Shown: positions 1 to 44,626 of the stretch, piece after piece | Numbering within the stretch: the first letter of the stretch is position 1 | How the letters are laid out: each line of letters starts with the position of its first letter | Source of the DNA: Paragorgia papillata | Taxonomy: Eukaryota > Cnidaria > Anthozoa > Scleralcyonacea > Coralliidae | Reading direction: 5' to 3' | Length of the DNA stretch: 64,000 bases | Assembly: GCA_035771165.1 (NCBI GenBank) | Contig: JAWNZC010000348.1 | Coordinates: 3,088,501 to 3,152,500 of the forward strand | The notes under the pieces: generated by a model | Seen by the model: the letters and a program-made list of their open reading frames with translations, nothing else | What the model was told of the DNA's origin: nothing | Database searches by the model: none | Program-made: the position numbers and the translations under genes

Positions 1-23
1 CCGTATATAACACCATGCATATA

Positions 24-145
24 TGTTTATTAAGGTGATCGAGGTAATACGGGAAACATTTTTTTTTCAACTTGCAACGCAACTTTGTTGCACGTATTAC
101 CACCACCTTAAAACTTGTTACGCAACAACGCTATTCAACCATAGC
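24..145. repeat. Partial copy of a GTTGCA-rich palindromic MITE
   Basis: The stretch contains repeated GCAAC/GTTGC words and the phrase CACGTATTACCACCACCTTA, and it closely resembles one half of the palindromic element at 18068-18345. It is non-coding. The two copies define a small interspersed family with no coding capacity. Basis: direct comparison within the window. Confidence 0.6.
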
Positions 146-1077
146 TAGCCCAGGACTGCTTGGGGAGTTGTTTTTTGTTTGATAATTAAATCAAGATATT
201 TTGAGGTTTCATCCTCTAAAATGTGACGTTTTGCGAACGATCAACAACACTTCTCGGTAAATTCAGCATGAAGTACTAAAGCACATTTGTAAAGCATGTA
301 AGCGCATTTAGTTGTGAAATATTTCTAAAATGTTGCATTTAAGCAGTGGTATCACACCAGGCTTACCTCATTAATCCAATACGTTGACGTTGATATATCC
401 AAAGAAAAAAGATAAATATGCCAAAATACGATTCAGAATAGCTGTCCAACTAACAAAGCAACTTTTCATCAAAATCATGAATATACTTACAGCATAGACG
501 TTCTTCAAGTCACGTTTGAATCCAACTGGATACGCAGCCGACGCGGCGGAAGAGAGAAATCTTAGTATATGTATATATATTCAGCAAGAGACAGATGAAA
601 AACAAAATGACTAATGAGCAAACAATTAGGATGTTGAACTTTAATAGCGTTTAAGCAAATTATGATATTATTATATTTGACAATTCAATTTGACAATTCA
701 ATTAGTAATGCTATGTAAAGCCCTTGTTATTAGAAACTAGATTACTAGCGTGACAGAAGACAGTGTTGACATGTATATCGCACTGCAAATTTACATGGCC
801 CTGTCATGGAGGAGTTTGTCTGGGGACCTACAGGAACTTGGTAGTCAAGGTGTATGTATGGTAAAGCAATATAAAACATGAAAGGAGGAAAAACCTTGAC
901 TATTTTTTGTCCGCATAGGTATTAGTATTTTATTCAGGCTAAAGCCAGACAATTTTATTCACCTCTGGGCGGGGAAAGCCCTGGACAGTGATGAGTGATC
1001 TTAGCAATACACCATTTCAAATTATCGCCGCCAGGCAGAAAGCCTTTGATGGAGCGCGGTCAAACAGCGCAAACACC
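146..1077. other. Non-coding interval, nothing recognised
   Basis: AT-rich sequence without a convincing exon, RNA gene or repeat structure that I can name. It leads into a (TA)n tract and the 5' border of the Penelope-like element. Confidence 0.5.

Positions 1078-1136
<59 letters not shown>
1078..1136. repeat. (TA)n microsatellite
   Basis: Alternating TA with a single interruption. It lies just upstream of the hairpin at the 5' end of the Penelope-like element. Short reading frames across it are artefacts. Confidence 0.9.
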
Positions 1137-1141
<5 letters not shown>

Positions 1142-1209
1142 ACAAACAAAGTGTTGTTCGCGAAATATCGAAAAGTGCTCTGCCTCAATACCGTAAAGAT
1201 AGAGCGAAT

Positions 1210-1342
1210 ATACTAAAGTGGGCTTACCTCAAATGTTGATGGTCGCTACTGTCAGTTTCACGCTGGGCGATCGCCTGAAGATCGCCCAGCGTGAAACTGA
1301 CAGTAGCAACCAACAACATTTGAGGTAAGCCCACTTTAGTAT
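1210..1342. repeat. Near-perfect hairpin at the 5' border of the PLE (inverted pLTR copy)
   Basis: Two arms of about 60 bp are almost exact reverse complements. Each carries AAGTGGGCTTACCTCAAATG or its complement, around a short centre at about 1275. The right arm contains a hammerhead core and the left arm is an inverted partial copy of the same sequence. PLEs are known to carry terminal repeats (pLTRs) and inverted fragments of them at the 5' end, so this is best read as the PLE leader plus an inverted partial repeat. Confidence 0.75.
1267..1312 (+). ncRNA. Hammerhead ribozyme motif, 5' copy of the PLE
   Basis: Core CTGAAGA lies at 1275-1281 and GAAAC at 1293-1297. Between them is a CGC/GCG stem II with a CCA loop. 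Stem III is very short (ACU/AGU around GAC) and leads to the GTA cleavage triplet at 1303-1305. The CUGANGA...GAAA layout with a minimal stem III is the form described for hammerheads in Penelope-like elements. In this copy stem I is weak (two pairs), but the inverted duplicate in the left hairpin arm retains a GCG that would pair better. Activity is therefore likely in the parent element and uncertain here. Confidence 0.65.
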
Positions 1343-1378
1343 ATATATGGCCTACTAGTTATATATAAGGCCTACTAG

Positions 1379-3454
1379 TTCGCATACTTCAACCCGTCAA
1401 AAAATAACCATTTCGGACTGCCTTCTAACAAAACACCTCCCACTGTTTTGGATATTATTAAACCTTTCGAAGACGACTTAATAAAACTCATTGAAAACAC
1501 CAAATTTCGGCATACGAGCAATCCATTTCAGGAATCTTTGGCAAACGATTTGACGAAAATTAATTCGTCACCTAATATTTTTGTTTTCGCCGACAAAACT
1601 AGAAACATTTATGAAACCTCGCTCGACACATACAACAATCTTTTGCATGACAATATAACAAAAACATATAAACATGGATCAGAGGACACCATAGAACAGA
1701 TAGACAATGAACTAAAACACATTTCGAATAACTTGGGAATTGGCGACCGTATTGAACACATGAAAAAACGCGAAACATTTATTTCACTCAAAGACCATAA
1801 GGATAATTTCGAAAACAACCCAACATGCCGATTAATTAATCCTGCTAAAAGTGAGTCCGGAAAGCTCAGCAAAGTAATTCTTGATAAAATCAACTCTAAG
1901 TTAAGGAACATTTTGAACGTAAATCAATGGAGAAACACACAAGAAGTAATCGAATGGTTTGGCAACATTGAAGAGAAAAGCAGACATACCTTCATTTCGT
2001 TTGACATTGTTAATTTCTACCCTTCAATTTCTGAAGACCTTCTGGACCAAGCATTATCTTGGGCCAGAAATTTGGCTATCATTACCGAAAGAGTAAAACA
2101 CGCTAGAAAATGGCTCCTTTTCAACAACGAAAAACCGTGGATAAAAAAAGACAGCAACAGTTTATTTGATGTTACCATGGGTAGCTATGACGGCGCTGAA
2201 GTATGCGAACTAATAGGCCTTTTCATTCTAAACGACCTAGGGAAAAAGTTTGGCAACCAAAATATTGGCCTATATAGAGACGACGGATTGGCAGTACTAA
2301 AAAATAAGACCGCACGATTGGCAGACAAAACAAGAAAAGATCTTCACAAAAGTTTCGAACAGTTTGGCTTAAAAATCACGGCAGAAGCAAATTTAATTTC
2401 AGTAAACTTTTTAGACGTTACTTTCGACCTAAGCAATGGAAAATACAAACCTTTTCGAAAGCCCAATGACGATCCATTATACATAAACAAGCAATCAAAC
2501 CACCCACCAAGCATTTTAAGACAGCTACCTACATCAATCAACAAGCGCATTTCCCTCCTCTCGTCTGACGAGCGGACATTCCATGAAACCGCACCAATTT
2601 ACCAAAATGCATTAAGGCGCAGCAATTTCAACCATGAGCTAAACTACACACAAGAAGCACCACAGCAAACACGTAGAAATAGACACCGCAATATCATCTG
2701 GTTTAACCCTGCATTTAACAAAAATGTCAAAACAAACATAGGACGCAACTTTCTTAGCCTTATTGACAAGCACTTTCCACCAGGACACAAGTTTCACAAA
2801 CTTTTTAACAGAAACACAGTCAAGATTAGCTATAGTTGCATGAACAACATCAAGTCTATTATCACGAAACATAATTCACGCACAATCAGGAAAAGCAAGC
2901 CACTAAGCATAGTTACAAGCAGTTGCAATTGCAGAATTAAGGACAATTGCCCCCTACGTGGGCAATGCATGACAAACAACATAGTATACAAGGCATCTAT
3001 TTCCATAAGCAACACGAACATCACTAAGCAATACATTGGCATGACAGCAAGTACATTTAAAGAGCGATATCGTAACCATACTAAATCTTTCCAGAATAAA
3101 AAGTATTCAAATGAGACGGAACTTTCGAAATACATTTGGAATCTAAAAGAAAAAACCCAAAGTTTCGACATAACCTGGTCTATACTAAAACACTCAATTT
3201 CTTACACGGGAGGATCAAAAAGATGCAATTTATGTTTGGACGAAAAACTTTTCATCATGAAGGCAGACAAACAACTTTTACTAAACAAAAGATCAGAAAT
3301 AGTTTCGACCTGTCGGCACAAAAACAGATTTCGGATCAACAACCTAAACAATCAAAGGAATGCGCGCAACGCGTTTCGACGCCAACACCCAGGCTCCAAA
3401 GGAATGCGCCGGACGTTTCGACGCCCACACCCACGCCCCAACCAACGCATTTAA
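1379..3454 (+). CDS. Penelope-like retroelement polyprotein: reverse transcriptase plus GIY-YIG endonuclease (N-terminus missing)
   Basis: This is a retroelement protein for target-primed reverse transcription. The frame is open from a TAG at 1376-1378 to the stop at 3452-3454, but no suitable ATG opens it; the first candidate start at 1448 is TTG. It is therefore probably 5'-truncated or spliced. Visible motifs are TCRLINPAKSE (early RT motif), FDIVNFYPSI (motif A aspartate), and YRDDG at 2273-2287 (catalytic Asp pair, motif C). A CNC...CPLRGQC zinc-binding linker follows, then a GIY-YIG nuclease with QYIGMT, the FKERYRNH arginine, the ETELSKYIW glutamate and a final Cys-rich CNLCLDEK segment. 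RT followed by a C-terminal GIY-YIG is diagnostic of PLEs. Apart from its start, the frame is uninterrupted over about 690 codons, so the copy looks young. The basic Arg-rich tail after about 3340 may be read-through into the 3' region. Confidence 0.9.
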   Translation, partial: FAYFNPSKNNHFGLPSNKTPPTVLDIIKPFEDDLIKLIENTKFRHTSNPFQESLANDLTKINSSPNIFVFADKTRNIYETSLDTYNNLLHDNITKTYKHGSEDTIEQIDNELKHISNNLGIGDRIEHMKKRETFISLKDHKDNFENNPTCRLINPAKSESGKLSKVILDKINSKLRNILNVNQWRNTQEVIEWFGNIEEKSRHTFISFDIVNFYPSISEDLLDQALSWARNLAIITERVKHARKWLLFNNEKPWIKKDSNSLFDVTMGSYDGAEVCELIGLFILNDLGKKFGNQNIGLYRDDGLAVLKNKTARLADKTRKDLHKSFEQFGLKITAEANLISVNFLDVTFDLSNGKYKPFRKPNDDPLYINKQSNHPPSILRQLPTSINKRISLLSSDERTFHETAPIYQNALRRSNFNHELNYTQEAPQQTRRNRHRNIIWFNPAFNKNVKTNIGRNFLSLIDKHFPPGHKFHKLFNRNTVKISYSCMNNIKSIITKHNSRTIRKSKPLSIVTSSCNCRIKDNCPLRGQCMTNNIVYKASISISNTNITKQYIGMTASTFKERYRNHTKSFQNKKYSNETELSKYIWNLKEKTQSFDITWSILKHSISYTGGSKRCNLCLDEKLFIMKADKQLLLNKRSEIVSTCRHKNRFRINNLNNQRNARNAFRRQHPGSKGMRRTFRRPHPRPNQRI

Positions 3455-3476
3455 GCAGCCCACTAACCGATATTTT

Positions 3477-3529
3477 TCAGTCGCCTGATGATCCCGTTTA
3501 GGGTGAAACCTCTGGTAGCGAAGACTTTA
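3477..3529 (+). ncRNA. Hammerhead ribozyme motif, 3' copy of the PLE
   Basis: Core CTGATGA lies at 3485-3491. Stem II is CCC/GGG, GAAAC is at 3505-3509, and stem III is ACC/GGU with a UCU loop. The cleavage triplet GTA is at 3515-3517. Stem I forms between the TCGC before the core and the GCGA after the cleavage site. It begins 23 bp downstream of the PLE stop codon and has the same architecture as the motif at 1267-1312, so the pair mark the two pLTRs. Sequence after the cleavage site (AGGTAA followed by an AT-rich run) also resembles that after the 5' motif. Confidence 0.75.
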
Positions 3530-3554
3530 AGGTAAAACTATACTTCATACTTTG

Positions 3555-3555
<1 letters not shown>

Positions 3556-3588
<33 letters not shown>
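3556..3588. repeat. (TA)n tract at the junction of two PLE 3' ends
   Basis: A pure TA run lies between the 3' region of the + strand PLE and the 3' region of the minus-strand PLE fragment. Confidence 0.85.
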
Positions 3589-3592
<4 letters not shown>

Positions 3593-4018
3593 AAATAGTG
3601 AAATAAAAGTAGCGTGCTGCGTAGGCAGTGTAGGACTGCCGAAACAGGGAACGTAGGAGTCTAACGTTTCGAGCGAAAACAATGAGGACCAAAAATAAGC
3701 CAATCAGATAAAAATAATAATAACAAATTGATGAGATGCGAAAAATTAGCCAATCAAATAACAAATCGATAATGAGATGCGAAAGACATTTGCTATTCAT
3801 ACCGTCGATGAGCAAAAAGGAGGGGGTGTAAAAAGGATGAGCGAGAGTAAAAATAGATATATATATAAAGTTGTTTATGTCCACCCTTGCTAAACAGAAA
3901 CAATGTCGTTGAGTCCGTGAGGATGAATGGTACCAATTTTGAAAATGAGACGCTTTTCTAGTCTTTTGCGGCTGACATTACCGCCAGAAATGGGTGAGAT
4001 GGCACAAACTTGCATCTA
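3589..4018 (-). pseudogene. 5'-truncated second Penelope-like element (C-terminal codons plus 3' UTR)
   Basis: On the minus strand a frame from about 4015 to the stop at 3890-3892 reads ...ISPISGGNVSRKRLEKR followed by LIFKIGTIHPHGLNDIV. This resembles the extreme C-terminus of a different PLE protein. Downstream (3889-3589) is a 3' UTR containing a CGAAACGTTAGACTCCTACG-type segment and a terminal TA tract. Only about 40 codons survive. It is oriented tail-to-tail with the upstream PLE. The assignment to a PLE rests on family resemblance and position, so it is moderately certain. Confidence 0.55.
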
Positions 4019-4503
4019 TATCAGCTACATCTATATAATGCCAACTTGTGAATTGGTTTGTTTGTTGTTTCCCTCCCTCTCTAGAAGTAGACACTTGTGC
4101 ATCGAATTTATCTTCTTTATCACTAACTGACGAAAAAATCGCTATGTTTACATATCATAGAAATAATAGACCCAGAATGCGGGCTCCTATCTCTTGTCAG
4201 CCAAAAAAGTGACCCCACTATAGCGAGTAAAAATGGTCGATTTATAAGGACAAAAAAAAATCGCCCTAGGACTTTTCGACAGTTTTTAACCGCCGCGGCG
4301 GCGGCGGTGACCATGTGGGACAAAGTACAATTTTTATATCTTTCGAATTGGACCCCTGTCACGTGACAGAGCGCGCATTCTAGGGTCTATGTCTATGTTA
4401 CATATGTACGTATATACCTATAAAGATATATGACATTTGCCTGGCTTCCATTCAAATATGGCGGCAATAACGTTGAAATCGTGTATTCGCAGAATATATA
4501 AAC

Positions 4504-4694
4504 TAAGGGCCTGTTTTGCATGAGTCGGGCTCACGCGATTGATTAGAATCTTTCCTCGGCCGCAAAAAGAGATTAGAATGAACGTTGGAATTCGTTTACA
4601 TCTAAACTAAACCAATTCTTCTTGGTAAATTTAGTTTATGCGAGTTTTAAAACCACAGTAAGATCCTGATCAATCGCGTGAAACAGCCCCTAAG
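4504..4694. repeat. MITE-like inverted repeat
   Basis: The left end GGGCCTGTTT...CACGCGATTGAT is matched in inverse orientation by ATCAATCGCGTGAAACAGCC at the right end. Non-coding, located in the 0.8-kb gap between the PLE fragment and the CAPN7 stop codon. No other feature was found between 4019 and 4811 apart from a GC-rich CGGCGG run near 4290. Confidence 0.5.
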
Positions 4695-4811
4695 ATGACG
4701 CAAATATCAAAGTTTGCCGATCGAGAGTGTCTATATATTTTCCGCTATGAAAAAAGGGCAATTTTGACAAAAATTCTAAAATTTTCCAGAATGTTCCTAT
4801 TAGCCGATCAT

Positions 4812-27743
<22,932 letters not shown>

Positions 27744-28280
27744 GTTTCGAACATACAACTTCCGCAATTTACACAACTTCGTGCTCAGTCTTCTTGCAAA
27801 TGCTCGGCTGCAGCGCCCACTGACCAATATATAACTGGGCTGCGGTTAGCTCTCCGAAAATAAACAGCGGACGAAAACGATTTGCTTAAAACCCAAAAAG
27901 TAGTAAATGCTATTACGTTTTATAGGCTTATAGCTAAAACTAACCAAACCCGACCTATATTGACTTTCATGTTTGCATTATAATAAAGTTTTTCTAAAAG
28001 TCAATCTCAGTACTGGCTCTGTTACATGTAGTTTTTCCTTGTGCAACTTGCGTCGCAAAAAACCCCCAAAAAACTTCAAGTTAATTGCACGACAATTTTT
28101 TGCCTGCGACATCTCCTCGCGCAACTGATTTTTCACATTTTCAAGTTGCACGCAACAAACAATCTACTTTCGAAATAAACTTCTACTGTTCTACAAGTTT
28201 ACCATTTGAGAAGGTCCTGGGTACGAGGTTGGGTCGTGACTGCAACTAGTACTTGTGTTTTGCCAAGGCGAGTTTAAAAG

Positions 28281-28442
28281 ATGGCAGACGCTGGAAAGCT
28301 AAGTGGGATCATGATGAAGCTGAACAGTAATAATAAATCAAATTACCCAAGCTTTCGTCGACTTCCAGATCTCTTGTTTCGGTTGTTTACCTTCCAATTC
28401 ATTAGAGGAGACATAGTCCCTAGGATTCAGGGCCGGAGCTAG
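28281..28442 (+). CDS. Small hypothetical frame with a strong start context (53 aa)
   Basis: AAAAGATGGCAGACG gives a good initiation context and a peptide beginning MADAGKLSGIMMKLNSN. No family is recognised and the 3' part runs into a G-rich repeat end (GGGCCGGAGCTAGGGG), so only the first 15-30 codons could be a real first exon. It is divergent from CAPN7, about 540 bp from its start codon, so a bidirectional promoter is possible. Equally likely to be chance. Confidence 0.2.
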   Translation: MADAGKLSGIMMKLNSNNKSNYPSFRRLPDLLFRLFTFQFIRGDIVPRIQGRS

Positions 28443-28537
28443 GGGGGGGGGGGGGGTGTGACACCCCCCAAGAATTGCTTTATTTGTTCTGTAGTCGCTC
28501 CTCCCAGAGAGCCTCGCAGGCTACCCTCAACCTAAAT

Positions 28538-28752
28538 TGTAGCCTGGTACCCTGACCCAATCAAAGAATATGGGCCAGGTAACCACTAAAGACTTCTGCT
28601 TTCCTATTGGTTGAATTTTCGCGCATTTTTATTGGCTATGAGTGAAATTGCAATCGTCATAAGTGGATTTAGCCCTGATGACGCGAGAATGAGATTAGTG
28701 GTTACCTGGCCCTTATTTCTTTTGAAATTGGGCCAGGGAACCAGGCTACCTA
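28538..28752. repeat. MITE with GTAGCCTGGTACCCTGACCC ends
   Basis: TAGCCTGGTACCCTGACCCAAT and GGGCCAGGTAACCACTA at the left are mirrored by TAGTGGTTACCTGGCCC and ATTGGGCCAGGGAACCAGG at the right. About 210 bp, non-coding. Confidence 0.75.
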
Positions 28753-29169
28753 AATTGTAGCTAGCTCATTGTTAACCGCTTGGGGGTGGTACGCTCAATT
28801 TTGCCGTATGCCTCATAATCGTCATTCGATTGGCTTATTCCAGGGGTTTATATCACCAATTATAAACTCCTGCAATAGCCAATGAAATTTGAGGATTTGC
28901 ATTATAAACTTGTAAATTTATACTAATTATATTTATAAACCCAAGAAATTCAATACGAATGCATTTACAATTATTGCCTGTCTCCATTACTTCCGATGAT
29001 TTCTCTTTTTCGTGGCCGTATTTTTCGCGAAGGAATCGGGGAGGTGGCGAGGAATACTGTGTGTTTGCGAAGTGGTGCCATTGTTTTCGTCTAGCTAAAT
29101 TACAACGTTGAAGAAGAACTTTTCCTATGTGTGGAATGCGTAATGCATCAATTTATTTGTAGTGTAGAA

Positions 29170-41250
<12,081 letters not shown>

Positions 41251-41442
41251 TGCAACAACGACAAATTTACATTTGTAAATACTGTACTAAACTAAACAAG
41301 TAACCATTTTGTCTTGGACCTCACTTTACGTCATACTCGACAGCTATCGCCAAATGTTCGGCACGATCGCCAATAGTCGAGAAGATCGCCATCGATCGCC
41401 AGGTATTCGAGAAGTACTCGAGTTGATTTCGTGGAGAATAAT

Positions 41443-41941
41443 GGGCAATTCCCCCTATAGCAATGCATCATGGGAGTTGTGGTAGGCTTTCACTTTCGAG
41501 CGAAATGGCCGCCGCGAGGCGAGCATTTTGTCTGAAAGAGTAACTAGTTGTTTTACAATATTTCCTTTCCGCAATGAGGATTTTAGACTTCTCAATGGGA
41601 CTGGGAGGGTGTAAACCACATTTTGTACAAAAGACAGCGAAATCGCAGCTAAAATAAGCGAGGAAATTACTTCAGAGTGACTCGACAAGCGAATATTGAT
41701 CAAATAAATACGATTCGAAGACGGTCCTTCCCGGACGCGAACAGGTGAGCAACCAGATCGATTATAGCTCAGTAGATAATTCAGCTTTTGTGACATGTAT
41801 AAGTTGTTTGTCAGTCACGATCGCTTAGTTGTTGTGCTCGGAAGTCTTTCTTCCTGGCGTATTTGCTTGTTGAAATCAACAAAGTTGGGTGGTGCACTCG
41901 ACCTGTTGTTCGTAATTGCCTCTGTATTTACACAATGTTTT
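41443..41941 (+). repeat. ISL2EU left terminal inverted repeat
   Basis: 499 bp, inverse of 44601-45099 with no length difference. Contains an outward-facing 113-codon frame that is simply duplicated in the other arm; it has no recognisable domain. Includes ATGGCCGCC near 41507 and a potential TATA-less promoter region for the transposase. Confidence 0.93.
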
Positions 41942-42364
41942 TTTAACTTTTTGGCGCGAAAAAAACCCTGTTTCTTGAGCAAGCGTTGAGATATTTTACA
42001 AAGACGTCAAGCGTAAAATAGTCTTGTCAGGGTTTTCGTTCGTTGTTTTCCTCTTCTGTTCCCATTGTTGTCGTCGGTTCCTATCCTCTTAGAATAACAA
42101 GTAGGTTCTAGAATTAGTGTAGGCTGTAAATATAAATTTAGGGACTATAAATTTACTTAAATATTTTGAAAAACCGTCGAGTTTCTTGCCGTGTTGTGTG
42201 CAATAAACCTTTTAGTAAATATAAGAAATAATCAAATATCTAATTCTAATTTTATCAGTTAACTATATATAAATAATAATAAACCATAAATAGATAGATA
42301 TTAGATAGTTTGTTAAAATGTACATATTTTTTTAAACATATTTGAATAAGTTATAAATTTTACA

Positions 42365-43855
42365 ATGGAGGATGAACCTTGTGCTTCAATGGAGAGTCAG
42401 AGAGAAAAACAATTGCCAGAAACCTTAAAAATTAGTATGAGCTTGAAAAAAAGAAAAAAAGGTGGTGGTGGAACATCTTGCTGTGTCCCTAACTGTGGTA
42501 GTAACTCCAGAAAAAATTGTGAGCTCTCATTTTACAAATTTCCAAAAGACCCCAAACTAAGAAAGACTTGGTTACACTGGGTGAGTAGAGCTGACTTTAC
42601 ACCAAATGACCACCACAGAGTTTGTTCAAAACATTTTGAGGGAGGGAAGAAGACTTACACTGGAAACATACCAACTCTTGTACCCAAACTTATCAAGCCT
42701 ACCCCAACAAAACCTCGACCAACACACAGATGTAGAGAAAGAACTAACACTCTGCCTGATGCATCGCAAGAAGAAAGTGAAGCCATTGAAAACACAAAAG
42801 ATAAGATCTACAAACTTGAGGAAGAAGTCAAGAGAGTAAAACAACAAAATCAACAACAGGAACTTGATATTTCAACTCTAAGAGAAAAGCTTGAACAACA
42901 TACATTTTCTGTGCAACGTTTTAAAAGTAGTGATGTTGATTTTGAATTGTATACTGGATTTCCAAATTACAGAACATTCAAAGCTCTATATGACTATCTT
43001 TGCCCTGCATGTGAAAGATTAAGATACATTGGTGCAAATAATAGTACCCAAGAAGAAACACGACAGAAATGTGGACGGAAGCGAGGATTATCTCCAGAAG
43101 AAGAACTATTTTTGTGTCTTTCGAGGTTTAGATGTGGTCTGTTAGAAAGGGACTTGGCAAATAGGTTCAATATATCAGTATCCCAGGTTTCAAGAATTTG
43201 GATTACATGGCTTGACTTTTTGTATAAAAGGTTGAGGTCCATTCCTATTTGGCCCTCCCAAGATTATATAAGAGAAAGCATGCCAGCAAGTTTCAAGGAA
43301 AATTACCCCAACACCAGGGTAATTATTGATTGCACAGAGCTTCTTTTAGAGATGCCCTCACAACCAAGAAGTCAAAGTGCTACATTCTCTACTTACAAAC
43401 ACCATAACACTGCCAAGGGCCTTGTTGGTATTTCCCCAAAAGGTGACTTGACCTTTGTTTCAGAACTGTATGCTGGCAACACCTCTGACAAACAACTAAC
43501 AAATGACTGTGGGATTTTAAATTTGCTTGAGTCGGGTGATGAGGTGATGGCTGACAGGGGTTTTAGTATCGAAGACGACTTACCAGCTGGTGTGTCTTTA
43601 AACTTACCACCTTTTTTAAATGACCAGCCACAATTTTCTGAGGAGGATGAAATTAAAACAAGGCGAATTGCTAAGCACCGAATCCATGTAGAGCGTGCTA
43701 TTCAAAGAATTAAGAGCTTTCGTATTCTACAGCACACATTGCCTATAAGCATGGCTGCGGACATAAATAAGATCTGGATTGTGTGCTCTTACCTTACTTT
43801 GTTTTTTAAGCCACTACTTCGAGAACACAACGAGAATGGGCAAGAACTGCAATAA
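42365..43855 (+). CDS. ISL2EU transposase (THAP zinc finger + DDE_Tnp_4)
   Basis: 496-residue intronless transposase that binds and mobilises the surrounding element. An N-terminal THAP domain (about 38-108) has zinc ligands C40, C44, C87 and H90 and a C-terminal LVPK-type tail. A coiled-coil stretch (about 140-180, KLEEEVKRVKQQNQQQ) may mediate dimerisation. A helix-turn-helix (about 243-292, LLERDLANRFNISVSQVSR) precedes the catalytic fold with D322 (VIIDCTELL), D397 (VMADRGF) and E443 (HVERAIQRIK). All three catalytic acids are present and no frameshift is seen, so the protein could be active. The ATG at 42365 opens the frame directly and suits the length of the family. Confidence 0.93.
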   Translation: MEDEPCASMESQREKQLPETLKISMSLKKRKKGGGGTSCCVPNCGSNSRKNCELSFYKFPKDPKLRKTWLHWVSRADFTPNDHHRVCSKHFEGGKKTYTGNIPTLVPKLIKPTPTKPRPTHRCRERTNTLPDASQEESEAIENTKDKIYKLEEEVKRVKQQNQQQELDISTLREKLEQHTFSVQRFKSSDVDFELYTGFPNYRTFKALYDYLCPACERLRYIGANNSTQEETRQKCGRKRGLSPEEELFLCLSRFRCGLLERDLANRFNISVSQVSRIWITWLDFLYKRLRSIPIWPSQDYIRESMPASFKENYPNTRVIIDCTELLLEMPSQPRSQSATFSTYKHHNTAKGLVGISPKGDLTFVSELYAGNTSDKQLTNDCGILNLLESGDEVMADRGFSIEDDLPAGVSLNLPPFLNDQPQFSEEDEIKTRRIAKHRIHVERAIQRIKSFRILQHTLPISMAADINKIWIVCSYLTLFFKPLLREHNENGQELQ

Positions 43856-44140
43856 ATTTAATGGACAAAAATAGTACTGCATGGCATTTACATGCACTGT
43901 ACTGTGATGTGTAATTACAGTTGCATGTAACAAGTTATATAATACATGACATAAGCATATTTATTTCTGTTATGACATTTTCAATAATAGGCAATACTTT
44001 GTTAAAGTTTGGAAGTTCTTGACATGTATAACAATTTATTCAAAGAGATAATTGTATTATAATTCCTCAAAACTATTTTTAAGATTGTTACTCTTTTTCT
44101 TTGAACCTTGTTTTAAAACAACCTGTATTTTTTTTTAAAT

Positions 44141-44626
44141 TTAAACAAGATTCATCAAATAATCAAAATAAAAAGAAGTTAATTCTGCTAAAGTATTCTC
44201 TTTCCACTCAAGTTCATTGAAATAAATCCTCTCAACATGAAGATCATTTCTAGTGTAAACCACAAAATCTAGCCACCTCAACTGGCAAATTGCTATAACT
44301 CCTTGTGACTGGAAAAAGTAAACATGCCCTTTTTTCAGAGATGGCTTGCCATTAACAAGCTCCAAGCAAAATAATTTATCATTGCATGCTTCCATAATAG
44401 TCATGTCTGCTTTGGATGCTGGACATTTTACCTCAACAGCTCCATAAATACATGCCTCACTTGCATCAGAAACTAGTGCATCAGGGCTGGACCCAAGCCA
44501 TGGCCACTTTGGATTCACAACTAAACCACATGCATAGCAAATTTCTACTGGCTCATTTTTCTTCTGTTTATATTCATGATACTTAAGTAGAGCATTATGT
44601 AAAACATTGTGTAAATACAGAGGCAA
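44141..44626 (-). pseudogene. ISL2EU accessory nuclease (YqaJ/lambda-exonuclease fold), 5'-truncated
   Basis: On the minus strand the frame reads ...KYHEYKQKKNEPVEICYACG, PWLGSSPDALV and AVEVKCPASK. These are the D...ExK active-site motifs of the YqaJ exonuclease family found as the second gene of ISL2EU elements. There is no ATG: the frame opens at a TTG just after an in-frame TAA (44629-44627) that lies inside the right TIR. Recognisable nuclease sequence begins almost exactly where the TIR ends (44600). The N-terminal part of the domain (the E...GR/EP...Y helix) is missing. It may be a terminal exon whose partner was lost, or a gene overwritten by the repeat. Confidence 0.8.

Larger units (their letters stand above)
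27744..29169. other. Intergenic interval between CAPN7 and CDK5
   Basis: 1.4 kb between the CAPN7 start and the CDK5 stop, both genes on the minus strand. It must contain the CAPN7 promoter (27.75-28.3 kb), but no TATA or initiator can be assigned with confidence. It also holds a small + strand frame (28281) and a MITE (28538). Confidence 0.6.

Noticed and set aside
2555..2590. CTGACGA...GAAAC hammerhead-like words inside the PLE coding region
   Set aside because: No stem II directly flanks the core and no stem III or UH cleavage site follows; it is coding sequence resembling the motif by chance.
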